From QHWK01 sp035315685 (lineage in GTDB: Bacteria; Acidobacteriota; Vicinamibacteria; Vicinamibacterales; CAVVIG01): DNA of 8,089 bases. A program made the position numbers and the translations under genes. The notes beneath the pieces were generated by a model that ran no database searches, was not told the origin of the DNA, and saw only the letters and a program-made list of their open reading frames with translations. The number at the start of each line of letters is the position of its first letter. Position 1 is the first letter of the stretch. The DNA is taken from positions 1 through 8,089 of the forward strand of contig DATFXR010000769.1 of NCBI GenBank assembly GCA_035315685.1, written 5' to 3'. Below are positions 1 to 5,911 of the stretch, piece by piece.

Positions 1-142
1 GCGCCGCGATCGCGCGCGCACGATACGGATCGACGAACCGCGGGCTCTGCGGCCAGAAGACGAAGCCAATCGCATTCGCGCCGGCCTCGACCGCCGCGAG
101 CGCATCGTCCACGCGCGTGACGCCGCAGATCTTCACGAACAT
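1..142 (-). CDS. trpF: Phosphoribosylanthranilate isomerase, N-terminal part (cut by the left window edge)
   Basis: TrpF converts N-(5'-phosphoribosyl)anthranilate to the carboxyphenylamino-deoxyribulose phosphate used by TrpC; it is a cytoplasmic (beta/alpha)8 barrel. Only the first 47 codons are present. They read MFVKICGVTRVDDA at the start, with the KICG(V/I)T motif whose Cys (residue 6 here) is the general base in the family, then GANAIGFVFWPQSPRFV at residues 21-37, containing the conserved GFxF...SPR block. The ATG (142-140) shares its A with the trpC stop TGA (144-142), a TGATG stop/start, so translation is probably coupled to trpC; the best Shine-Dalgarno-like sequence (GAGAG, about 10 nt upstream) is weak. 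The catalytic Asp and the C-terminal half lie off the window. Identity is secure from the motifs and the operon position. Confidence 0.93.
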   Translation of the reverse strand, partial: MFVKICGVTRVDDALAAVEAGANAIGFVFWPQSPRFVDPYRARAIAA

Positions 143-1005
143 CAGTGCACGACTCTCAAGACGGTGGCGCGTCTGGCGTCGGCGTCCCCGAGTGCTCTGG
201 CGCGGCCTGTGGCGCCAGCGCGGGCACGCAGCGTGTTCAGCTCCCGGCCGGGGGCCGGCGACGCCATGAAACGCTCGCCGATGAGGAACGCGCGGTAGCC
301 GAGTTCCTTCAGCCGGATCAGATCCTCGCTCGTCTTCAACCCGCTCTCGCTGACGGCAACGACGTCCCGCGGCATCTGCGCGATCAGCTCATCCGACGCG
401 TGGATGTCGACGTCGAGCGTCCGCAGGTTGCGGTTGTTGACACCGATGATCCGCGCGCCGACGTCGACCGCGATCGCCAGCTCGCGCGCGTCGTGCACCT
501 CGACCAGCGCGTCCAGGCCGTGCCGCGTCGCGTGATCGTGCAACACTTTCAGCTCGGCCGGCCGGAGCGCCGCCACGATCAACAGGACGGCATCGGCACC
601 CGCGACCCTGGCTTCGAGCAGCTGATACTCCGACACGATGAAGTCTTTGCGGAGTACCGGGATGTCGACTGCAGCGCGCACAGCAGCGAGATGATCGAGC
701 GCGCCGTCGAAGAACGTCGGTTCCGTCAGCACGGAAATCGCCGCTGCTCCTGCGTCGGCGTACGCCGTGGCAATCGCCACAGGATCGTAGTCCTCGCGCA
801 ACACGCCCCTCGACGGCGACCGCCGCTTGCATTCGGCGACGACGTTGACGTCGTCCGCCACCGACAGCGCGCCGAAGAACTGGCCCGTCCGCACCGGCAA
901 TGCGGCGGCCCGCTCGGCCAGCGCACCGAGCGGCTTCGCCGCTTCGCGCACGTCGACAATGCGGCGGGTGCCAGCGACGATGGCTTCGAGGAGATCGGCG
1001 CTCAC
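142..1005 (-). CDS. trpC: Indole-3-glycerol phosphate synthase
   Basis: TrpC closes the indole ring, turning 1-(2-carboxyphenylamino)-1-deoxyribulose 5-phosphate into indole-3-glycerol phosphate with loss of CO2 and water. The 287-residue product has the usual length of a monofunctional enzyme and carries the whole active site: ECKRRSPSRG at 58-67 (Glu58, catalytic Lys60, Ser63), LRKDFIVSEYQ at 118-128 (Lys120), LVEVH at 167-171 (Glu169), IGVNNRNL at 187-194 (Asn190), SESGL at 219-223 (Ser221) and the phosphate-binding FLIGERFM at 240-247. The start is GTG (1005-1003), not ATG; it overlaps the trpD stop as GTGA and has a good Shine-Dalgarno GGGAG at 1017-1013, 7 nt upstream. The last 30 or so residues are Ala/Arg-rich and extend beyond the barrel. 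It is not fused to TrpF, which follows as a separate gene. Confidence 0.97.
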   Translation of the reverse strand: MSADLLEAIVAGTRRIVDVREAAKPLGALAERAAALPVRTGQFFGALSVADDVNVVAECKRRSPSRGVLREDYDPVAIATAYADAGAAAISVLTEPTFFDGALDHLAAVRAAVDIPVLRKDFIVSEYQLLEARVAGADAVLLIVAALRPAELKVLHDHATRHGLDALVEVHDARELAIAVDVGARIIGVNNRNLRTLDVDIHASDELIAQMPRDVVAVSESGLKTSEDLIRLKELGYRAFLIGERFMASPAPGRELNTLRARAGATGRARALGDADARRATVLRVVH

Positions 1006-2039
1006 GCGCCGGCTCCCGTCGCGAGTGCCTCGGCCGTCGACAGCGTGACGAGCCGCTGCAGTGTCTGCCGGGCGCCGCCGCTGTCGATCGCGCGCGATGC
1101 CATCGCGATGCCGTCCTCGACCGAGCGTGCTGCGCCGGCGATGAGCAGCGCAGCGCCGGCATTGAGCAGCACGACGTCACGCGCCGGCCCGCCTTCGCCG
1201 TCGAGAATGCGCTCGATCACCTCCGCATTCTCGCGCGCGTCGCCACCTTGCAGCGCGCCGAGCGGCGCCTTCGGCAGCCCGACGTCGGCGGGATGGAGAT
1301 AGAACGTGTTCACGGCGCCGTCGCGACATTCCGAGATTTTCGTGTAGCCGGTCGTGGTCAGCTCGTCGATCCCGTCTGCGCCGTGGACGACCCACGCGCG
1401 CCGCGCGCCGAGCAGTGCCAGCGCGCGCGCGAGCAACTCGGTGAACTCCGGTCGCGGCACGCCGACCAGCTGACGGACGGCGCCGGCCGGATTGGTCAGC
1501 GGACCGAGCAGATTGAACGCGGTCCTGATCCCGAGTTCGCGGCGAACCGGCCCGGCGTGGCGCATCGACGGATGAAAGGTGGGCGCGAAGAAGAACCCGA
1601 TCCCCGCCTCGCTCAGGCAGCGCTCGACGACGGCGGGCGGCGCGGTGACGCGAATCCCCAGCGCCTCGTAGACGTCGGCTCCTCCGGTTCGGCTGGATGC
1701 CGATCGATTGCCGTGTTTCGCAACCCGCACGCCAGCGGCGGCGACCACAATCGCCGCGCACGAGGAGATGTTGAACGTGTTCGCACGGTCGCCGCCGGTT
1801 CCGCAGGTGTCCACGACATCGTCGTAGCGCTGCGACACCTGGATCGCGTGCGCGCGCATGGTGCGGGCGAGGCCGACGATCTCGACCGGCCGCTCACCTT
1901 TCATCGCGAGACCGATGAGCAGCGCGGCGATGTGCGCCGGCGCGGCCCGGCCCCCCATGATTTCGGCCATCGCCGCAGCGGCCTCGTCGGCGGTGAGATC
2001 CTCGTGGCGCGTCAGTTTTTCGATCAGCTCTTTGAACAT
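1002..2039 (-). CDS. trpD: Anthranilate phosphoribosyltransferase
   Basis: TrpD transfers the phosphoribosyl group of PRPP to anthranilate, the second step of the Trp branch. The 345-residue protein has the all-helical N-terminal domain (1-70) followed by the nucleoside-phosphorylase-like alpha/beta domain. Visible motifs are the PRPP-binding DTCGTGGD at 77-84, NTFNIS at 87-92, KHGNR at 108-112, SRTGGADVYEALG at 116-128 (the common form is S(K/R)SGSADVLEALG, so this loop is slightly variant), AFNLLGPLTNPA at 174-185, the metal-binding DGIDE at 222-226 and GGDARENAEVI at 265-275. The ATG at 2039-2037 gives a normal N-terminus (FKELIEKLT) but has no recognisable Shine-Dalgarno. It lies 8 nt past a tandem palindromic repeat that fills the gap from trpG. 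The stop overlaps the trpC start by 4 nt (GTGA). It is not fused to TrpG. Confidence 0.97.
   Translation of the reverse strand: MFKELIEKLTRHEDLTADEAAAAMAEIMGGRAAPAHIAALLIGLAMKGERPVEIVGLARTMRAHAIQVSQRYDDVVDTCGTGGDRANTFNISSCAAIVVAAAGVRVAKHGNRSASSRTGGADVYEALGIRVTAPPAVVERCLSEAGIGFFFAPTFHPSMRHAGPVRRELGIRTAFNLLGPLTNPAGAVRQLVGVPRPEFTELLARALALLGARRAWVVHGADGIDELTTTGYTKISECRDGAVNTFYLHPADVGLPKAPLGALQGGDARENAEVIERILDGEGGPARDVVLLNAGAALLIAGAARSVEDGIAMASRAIDSGGARQTLQRLVTLSTAEALATGAGA
1013..1017 (-). promoter_or_regulatory. Ribosome binding site of trpC
   Basis: GGGAG on the minus strand, 7 nt ahead of the GTG codon at 1005-1003 and inside the last codons of trpD. It supports the GTG start, which the barrel's normal N-terminal length also favours. 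Confidence 0.7.
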
Positions 2040-2047
2040 CGGAAGAT

Positions 2048-2089
2048 CACGGTCCGGCTGAAGCCGAACACTACCGCAACACGGTCCGG

Positions 2090-2111
<22 letters not shown>
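2048..2111 (-). repeat. Two tandem 32-bp palindromic repeats between trpG and trpD
   Basis: Unit 1 is 2048-2079 and unit 2 is 2080-2111; they match at 29 of 32 positions. Each contains an inverted repeat. In unit 2 it is TCCGGCT-AA-AGCCGGA (2085-2100), perfect over 7 bp. In unit 1 (2053-2068) the two strands are not equivalent: in the trp mRNA sense it reads UUCGGCU-UC-AGCCGGA, which still pairs over 7 bp with one U-G wobble. The mRNA between trpG and trpD should therefore carry two adjacent small hairpins. The trpG stop codon TAG (2092-2090) lies inside the palindrome of unit 2, and the last TrpG residues (about SGSVRL) are encoded by the repeat. On the plus strand the element reads VRLKPNTT, a short peptide I recall as a dispersed artefact in Acidobacteriota genomes, so this is probably a REP-like dispersed family; one window cannot show dispersal. 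Confidence 0.8.
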
Positions 2112-2677
<566 letters not shown>

Positions 2678-2733
2678 CAGCACTCAGCCCTTAGCCATCA
2701 GCGATGAGCGGTCAGCCATCAGCCATTAGCCAT
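2678..2733 (-). repeat. Eight tandem heptamers filling the trpE-trpG gap
   Basis: Read on the minus strand from 2733, the gap is eight consecutive 7-nt units in perfect phase: ATGGCTA, ATGGCTG, ATGGCTG, ACCGCTC, ATCGCTG, ATGGCTA, AGGGCTG, AGTGCTG. A ninth, degenerate unit (ATGGTTC) contains the trpG ATG. The consensus is ATGGCTG. Only 2 nt separate the array from the trpE stop codon. Because 7 is not a multiple of 3, the array brings short ORFs and TGATG stop/start overlaps in different frames (see findings). Short tandem heptamer arrays (STRR) are known from filamentous cyanobacteria; this is only an analogy of form. Confidence 0.8.
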
Positions 2734-2735
2734 GT

Positions 2736-4208
2736 CTAGAGTCCCTGCTGCGCCAGATCGAGGGCGCGCAGCAGGGCCTTCGCCTTGTCGCGCGTCTCCT
2801 CGAATTCGGCCGTCGGATTCGAGTCCATCACGATCCCGGCGCCCGCCTGCACGTAGGCCTTGCCCTTCGACATGATCACGGTGCGAATCGCGATGCAGAA
2901 GTCGAGGTTGCCGGCGAAATCCAGATAGCCGACCGCGCCCGCATAGAGCCCGCGCTCCGACGGCTCGAGCTCCTTGATGATCTGCATGGCGCGGACCTTC
3001 GGCGCGCCGGACACCGTGCCGGCCGGGAAGCACGAGACCAGTGCGTCGAGCCGATCGCGATCGTCGGCGAGCCTGCCTTCGACGATCGACGTCAGGTGCA
3101 TGACGTGCGAGAAGCGCTCCAGGCCCATGAACTGCGGCACACGCACCGAGCCGTACTCGCACACGCGGCCGACGTCGTTGCGGCCGAGATCGACGAGCAT
3201 GACATGCTCGGCGCGTTCCTTCTCGTTGCGCTTCAGCTCCTCGGCCAGCCGCATGTCCTCGTCGTCGTTGCGCCCGCGGCGCCGCGTGCCGGCAATCGGG
3301 TGCGTCTCGACGCGGGAACCTTCGACGCGCACCAGCATCTCCGGTGACGAACCGACCACCGACACGCCGCCCATGCGGATGAAGTACATGTACGGCGACG
3401 GGTTCACGTGGCGCAGCGCGCGGTACACCGTGAACGGATCCGCCGCGACGTCGGCTTCGAAGCGCTGCGACAGCACTACCTGATAGATGTCGCCGGCGGC
3501 GATGTACTCCTTCGCCGTACGGACCTGCTCTTCGAACTTCTCTTTCGAGTGGTTCGACGCGAACTGCAACGGCTGCTGGCTGGCGTGATTGCTCCGGGAG
3601 AGATTGCGTTCCAGCTCGCGCTCGAGGAACTGAATCTTCGCGCACGCGAACTGGTAGAGCGACTCGAGATCTTCGTCGGCCGTAATGCGGGCGTTGGCGA
3701 CGATCAGGATCCGATGCTGGACGTGATCGAACGCCAGCACGGTGTCGAACAGCATGAATCCGGCCTGGTCTGCGCCGTCGTCGGAGACGCCCAGCTCGCC
3801 GAGGACCGGCTCGAACCAGGATGCTGCGCCATAGCCGAGATAGCCGACCGCGCCGCCGGTGAATCGCGGCAGGTCCGGGACGAATGGCGATCGGAAATCA
3901 GCCATCAGCCGCCGCAGCGTCTCGATGAACGGCTGGTCGGTGCTGGACGTGACGCCGCCACGCTCGATCGTCGTCCGGCCGTCGCGTGCGCGCAGGATCA
4001 GGAACGGGTCCTTGCCGAGGAACGAGTAGCGGCCGACGTGCTCGCCGCCTTCGACGCTTTCGAGCAGGAATGCGTAGTCCGCGTGCTCGGCGACCTTCAG
4101 AAACGCGGAGACCGGGGTCAGCAGATCGGCGACGATTTCCTTGACGACCGGCACGAACGTCCCGCGCCGCGCCAGCTCCTTGAATTCGTCAAACGTCGTG
4201 ATTTTCAT
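2736..4208 (-). CDS. trpE: Anthranilate synthase component I
   Basis: TrpE makes anthranilate from chorismate and ammonia delivered by TrpG; it is the committed step and usually the site of feedback inhibition by Trp. The 490-residue product has the N-terminal anthranilate synthase I domain and the C-terminal chorismate-binding domain. Visible are LLES at 48-51, RYSFLG at 60-65 and NPSPYMYF at 269-276, which in the family form the Trp feedback site, so inhibition is probably retained. Catalytic-domain motifs are GDIYQVVLSQRF at 239-250, GSSPEMLVRV at 286-295, HPIAGTRRRG at 303-312, VDLGRNDVGRV at 339-349, PAGTVSGAPKVRAM at 395-408 and QAGAGIVMDSNPTAEFEET at 454-472. The ATG at 4208 is chosen over a TTG at 4217 because GGAG at 4222-4219 is 10 nt from the ATG but only 1 nt from the TTG. 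The gene begins inside aroDE (20-nt overlap), suggesting translational coupling. Confidence 0.97.
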   Translation of the reverse strand: MKITTFDEFKELARRGTFVPVVKEIVADLLTPVSAFLKVAEHADYAFLLESVEGGEHVGRYSFLGKDPFLILRARDGRTTIERGGVTSSTDQPFIETLRRLMADFRSPFVPDLPRFTGGAVGYLGYGAASWFEPVLGELGVSDDGADQAGFMLFDTVLAFDHVQHRILIVANARITADEDLESLYQFACAKIQFLERELERNLSRSNHASQQPLQFASNHSKEKFEEQVRTAKEYIAAGDIYQVVLSQRFEADVAADPFTVYRALRHVNPSPYMYFIRMGGVSVVGSSPEMLVRVEGSRVETHPIAGTRRRGRNDDEDMRLAEELKRNEKERAEHVMLVDLGRNDVGRVCEYGSVRVPQFMGLERFSHVMHLTSIVEGRLADDRDRLDALVSCFPAGTVSGAPKVRAMQIIKELEPSERGLYAGAVGYLDFAGNLDFCIAIRTVIMSKGKAYVQAGAGIVMDSNPTAEFEETRDKAKALLRALDLAQQGL

Positions 4209-5661
4209 CGCGTGCAAACTCCGCGAGCCGCCGCTGCGCGGCTTCCCGCATCACTCCGGGCCGTGGCCTCGTGCCGGTCCACCATTCGAACTGCTCGCGC
4301 GCCTGCGCGACGAGCATCTCCAGACCGCCGATCGGCTGACATCCGGCGGCTTCGGCGTCCCGCAGCAGCCGCGTCGTCGTCGGGTTGTAAATCAGGTCGT
4401 AGACGTAGCGCCCCGTCAACTGATCCGCGGGCATCGGCGTCTCGTCGACGTCGGGGTACATCCCGACGGGCGTGCAGTTGACGAGAATGTCCCAGCTTCC
4501 GGGTCCGGGCGGCCACGAACCCACCTGGACCGAGGTGAGCCGCGCCACCTCTTCTGCCTTCGCGCGATTGCGCGCATGCACCGTGATCGCGCACGCCGCG
4601 GATCCGAGGGCGACGACAACGGCGCGCGCGGCACCGCCGGCGCCGAGCACCGCAACGCGCATCCCGTTCAGCGTCACGCGCTGTTGCAGCGGTTCGAGGA
4701 AACCACTCGCGTCGGTGTTCCCGCCAACCCAGCGCTTGCCTTCGACGCGAATCGTGTTAATCGCGCCGATCCGCCTGGCGACCGCATACACTTCGTCGAT
4801 TGCGTCGAACAGCGCCACCTTGAATGGAATCGTCACGCTCGCCCCGCTGATGCCGATGGCGCGCGCGAACTCGAGAAAATCGTCGGCGCTCACCGCCGGC
4901 ATCGGCACATACACCGCGTCGATGCGCGACGCATGGAACGCGGCGTTGTGCATCCACGGTGAGACCGAGTGCCCGGCCGATCCGCCGGCAATCCCATAGA
5001 CCTCCGTCGAGTCGCTCAGCGAACGGAAATGAAAGTCCCGCAGCAGCGATTCAGCGCTGATCTGTCCCACGTCCCTCACGCCGCCGGCGTAGGTCCAGGC
5101 CGATCCGAATCTGCCGGCCAGCACGCGCGTCGCGACGCCGTACGGACCCATGCCGATCAGTACCGTGCCGCCATGGCGACTGCGTTGCGCGCCGATCTCG
5201 AGCAGCCGCACGCAGTCGCCCAGGCGCGTCATCAGGGCGGCCAGCTTGACCACCTCGGCACCGGTCGCACGCATTGCCTGGACCCGCTCGGCGAGATCGG
5301 CCGGCACACCGGCGAAGTCGTGCGACGACAGGACGATTCGCCGGCCGCCCGTCTGCGCGATGAGATCGTCGAAGCCCGCGCGCCACTCGATGTCCACGTA
5401 CTCGGCGCCGAGCGCCAGCGCGTCGGCGAGAATGCGTTTCCGCTCCTCTTCCGATCCCGCGAACGATCCACCTTCCCATGTCGGGCGGCAGGTGACGATC
5501 ACCGGCCGGCGGCGTCCGTCGAGTGCGGCTGCCGCCGCCGGATCGCGGACCGTGTCGAGCCGCAGCTCGACGAGGTCGGCATCGACGACGGCGTCGCGCC
5601 GGGCGCGCAACTCGGCCGTCGTCTCGGCGGTCACGGTGACGCACAGCAGCGGCTTGGACAT
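4189..5661 (-). CDS. aroDE: Bifunctional 3-dehydroquinate dehydratase (type I) / shikimate dehydrogenase
   Basis: One 490-residue polypeptide catalyses two successive steps of the shikimate pathway: 3-dehydroquinate to 3-dehydroshikimate, then NADPH-dependent reduction to shikimate. Residues 1 to about 215 are a type I dehydroquinase: VTVTAET at 8-14, VELRLD at 31-36, TCRPTWEGG at 57-65, SSHDF at 112-116 (catalytic His114), VVKLA at 137-141 (Schiff-base Lys139), GPYGVATR at 172-179 (Arg179) and GQIS at 199-202. Residues 220-490 are AroE: GHSVSPWMHN at 230-239, TIPFK at 277-281 (catalytic Lys281), GAINT at 299-303, GGNTD at 313-317 (Asp317), the NADP-binding VLGAGGAARA at 338-347, NCTPVGMYP at 395-403, YDLIYNP at 421-427 and GGLEMLVAQA at 445-454. 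This arrangement is known from plants and Chlamydia. The ATG at 5661 fits the first beta strand; no Shine-Dalgarno is visible. The gene lies directly downstream of a Trp attenuator. Confidence 0.95.
   Translation of the reverse strand: MSKPLLCVTVTAETTAELRARRDAVVDADLVELRLDTVRDPAAAAALDGRRRPVIVTCRPTWEGGSFAGSEEERKRILADALALGAEYVDIEWRAGFDDLIAQTGGRRIVLSSHDFAGVPADLAERVQAMRATGAEVVKLAALMTRLGDCVRLLEIGAQRSRHGGTVLIGMGPYGVATRVLAGRFGSAWTYAGGVRDVGQISAESLLRDFHFRSLSDSTEVYGIAGGSAGHSVSPWMHNAAFHASRIDAVYVPMPAVSADDFLEFARAIGISGASVTIPFKVALFDAIDEVYAVARRIGAINTIRVEGKRWVGGNTDASGFLEPLQQRVTLNGMRVAVLGAGGAARAVVVALGSAACAITVHARNRAKAEEVARLTSVQVGSWPPGPGSWDILVNCTPVGMYPDVDETPMPADQLTGRYVYDLIYNPTTTRLLRDAEAAGCQPIGGLEMLVAQAREQFEWWTGTRPRPGVMREAAQRRLAEFARDENHDV
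4219..4222 (-). promoter_or_regulatory. Ribosome binding site of trpE
   Basis: GGAG on the minus strand, inside the 3' end of aroDE and 10 nt before the ATG at 4208-4206. It is too close to the alternative TTG (4217) to serve it, and so decides the start. Confidence 0.5.
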
Positions 5662-5680
5662 CGCAATTGGAAAGACGTCA

Positions 5681-5723
5681 ATAAAACAAAAAGGCCTCTT
5701 CAACCGGATGGCTGAAGAGGCCT
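5681..5723 (-). terminator. Attenuator terminator (3:4 hairpin plus U-tract) ahead of aroDE
   Basis: In the minus-strand transcript AGGCCUCUUCAGCC (5723-5710) pairs with GGUUGAAGAGGCCU (5705-5692) over 14 bp, with a single G-U, around a four-base loop AUCC (5709-5706). The stem is followed at once by a U-rich tract, UUUUGUUUUAU (5691-5681). This is a strong intrinsic terminator. It lies 25 nt after the leader-peptide stop codon and about 20 nt before the aroDE start, that is, before the whole operon rather than after it. On the plus strand the hairpin is not followed by a T-run, so it is one-directional. Its 5' arm can alternatively pair with 5774-5765. Confidence 0.93.
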
Positions 5724-5774
5724 CGACAACTCGTTCGCGCAGTGGCAACTAGGCCAAGGCGGATGCCTCTTCAG
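5712..5774 (-). promoter_or_regulatory. Antiterminator pairing (2:3) of the trp attenuator
   Basis: Segment 2, CUGAAGAGGC (5774-5765), lies just after the Trp codon run and is perfectly complementary over 10 nt to segment 3, GCCUCUUCAG (5721-5712), which is also the 5' arm of the terminator. Segment 2 is almost the same sequence as segment 4 (9 of 10 bases), so 2:3 and 3:4 exclude each other. A ribosome stalled at the Trp codons (5796-5782) would leave most or all of segment 2 free; a ribosome at the leader stop (5751-5749) would cover part of it and let the terminator form. Segment 2 can also be held in a local structure, GGCCA (5781-5777) with UGGCC (5756-5752) and AGGC (5768-5765) with GCCU (5760-5757), a candidate 1:2 hairpin. 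Pairings are worked out by hand; no energies were computed. Confidence 0.87.
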
Positions 5775-5862
5775 TCTGGCCCCAATACCACCACCACGCC
5801 GCGCGGTCGTACCCGGCGGCTGGGCGCACGCTGGTCTGGTTGAGGCCAAATGACTGTGGCAT
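5749..5862 (-). CDS. trpL: trp operon leader peptide
   Basis: A 37-codon reading frame between the two divergent genes. It starts ATG-CCA-CAG at 5862 and ends TAG at 5751-5749. Residues 21-37 are AAWWWYWGQTEEASALA: four Trp codons in five (Trp23, 24, 25, 27, at 5796-5782), with a Tyr codon inside the run and another at residue 18. Such density of a rare residue just upstream of alternative RNA hairpins is the hallmark of a regulatory leader whose translation senses charged tRNA-Trp. A GAGG (5871-5868) stands 5 nt before the ATG. The peptide itself probably has no other function. The codons after the Trp run encode segment 2 of the attenuator. The open frame continues upstream into the divergent gene's antisense strand, but no credible start with context is seen there. 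At 37 residues it is longer than the 14-residue E. coli leader. Confidence 0.9.
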   Translation of the reverse strand: MPQSFGLNQTSVRPAAGYDRAAWWWYWGQTEEASALA

Positions 5863-5867
5863 CAGAG

Positions 5868-5871
5868 CCTC
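5868..5871 (-). promoter_or_regulatory. Possible ribosome binding site of trpL
   Basis: GAGG on the minus strand, 5 nt before the ATG at 5862. It supports translation of the leader from that ATG, but it falls where transcription would start if the candidate promoter at 5903-5874 is the real one. Confidence 0.5.
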
Positions 5872-5873
5872 AG

Positions 5874-5903
5874 ACCATACCAGACGCCAGGGATCCGTGT
5901 CAA
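5874..5903 (-). promoter_or_regulatory. Candidate promoter of the trpL-aroDE-trp operon
   Basis: A perfect -35 hexamer TTGACA (5903-5898), an 18-nt spacer, and TATGGT (5879-5874) as -10, preceded by TGG so that it also fits an extended -10 (TGnTATGGT). Expected transcription start is near 5870-5866, only 4-8 nt before the trpL ATG. That would make the message nearly leaderless and cut into the GAGG ribosome site, so either the leader is translated from a very short 5' end or the true start lies elsewhere. The element ends 8 nt before the divergent gene's ATG. Confidence 0.5.
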
Positions 5904-5911
5904 AATGAACC

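Larger units (their letters stand above)
5662..5911. other. Divergent intergenic control region
   Basis: The 250 bases between the aroDE start and the plus-strand gene hold the trp leader elements: candidate promoter, trpL, antiterminator and terminator. I see no convincing promoter for the plus-strand gene. It must lie within or across the trpL sequence, since the plus-strand gene begins only 8 nt past the minus-strand -35 box. No Shine-Dalgarno at good spacing precedes the plus-strand ATG (the nearest purine stretch, AGGGA, is about 18 nt away). Confidence 0.75.

Noticed and set aside
3896..3909. Two ATGGCTG-like units inside trpE
   Set aside because: They encode ordinary TrpE residues (LMAD) in frame and there is no further array; probably coincidence with the trpE-trpG heptamers.
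4209..4217. TTG start for trpE at 4217
   Set aside because: The GGAG would be 1 nt away; the ATG at 4208 has workable spacing and a normal TrpE N-terminus.
3408..5715. Plus-strand open frames opposite trpE and aroDE
   Set aside because: Low-complexity, Arg-rich translations without motifs; the opposite strand encodes well-conserved enzymes throughout.
5681..5723. Bidirectional terminator also ending plus-strand transcription
   Set aside because: On the plus strand the hairpin is followed by mixed sequence without a T-run, and no plus-strand gene ends there.
5662..5748. Extending AroDE by 29 codons to the TTG at 5748
   Set aside because: The extra codons coincide with the terminator hairpin and U-tract, and the dehydroquinase domain begins right after the ATG at 5661.
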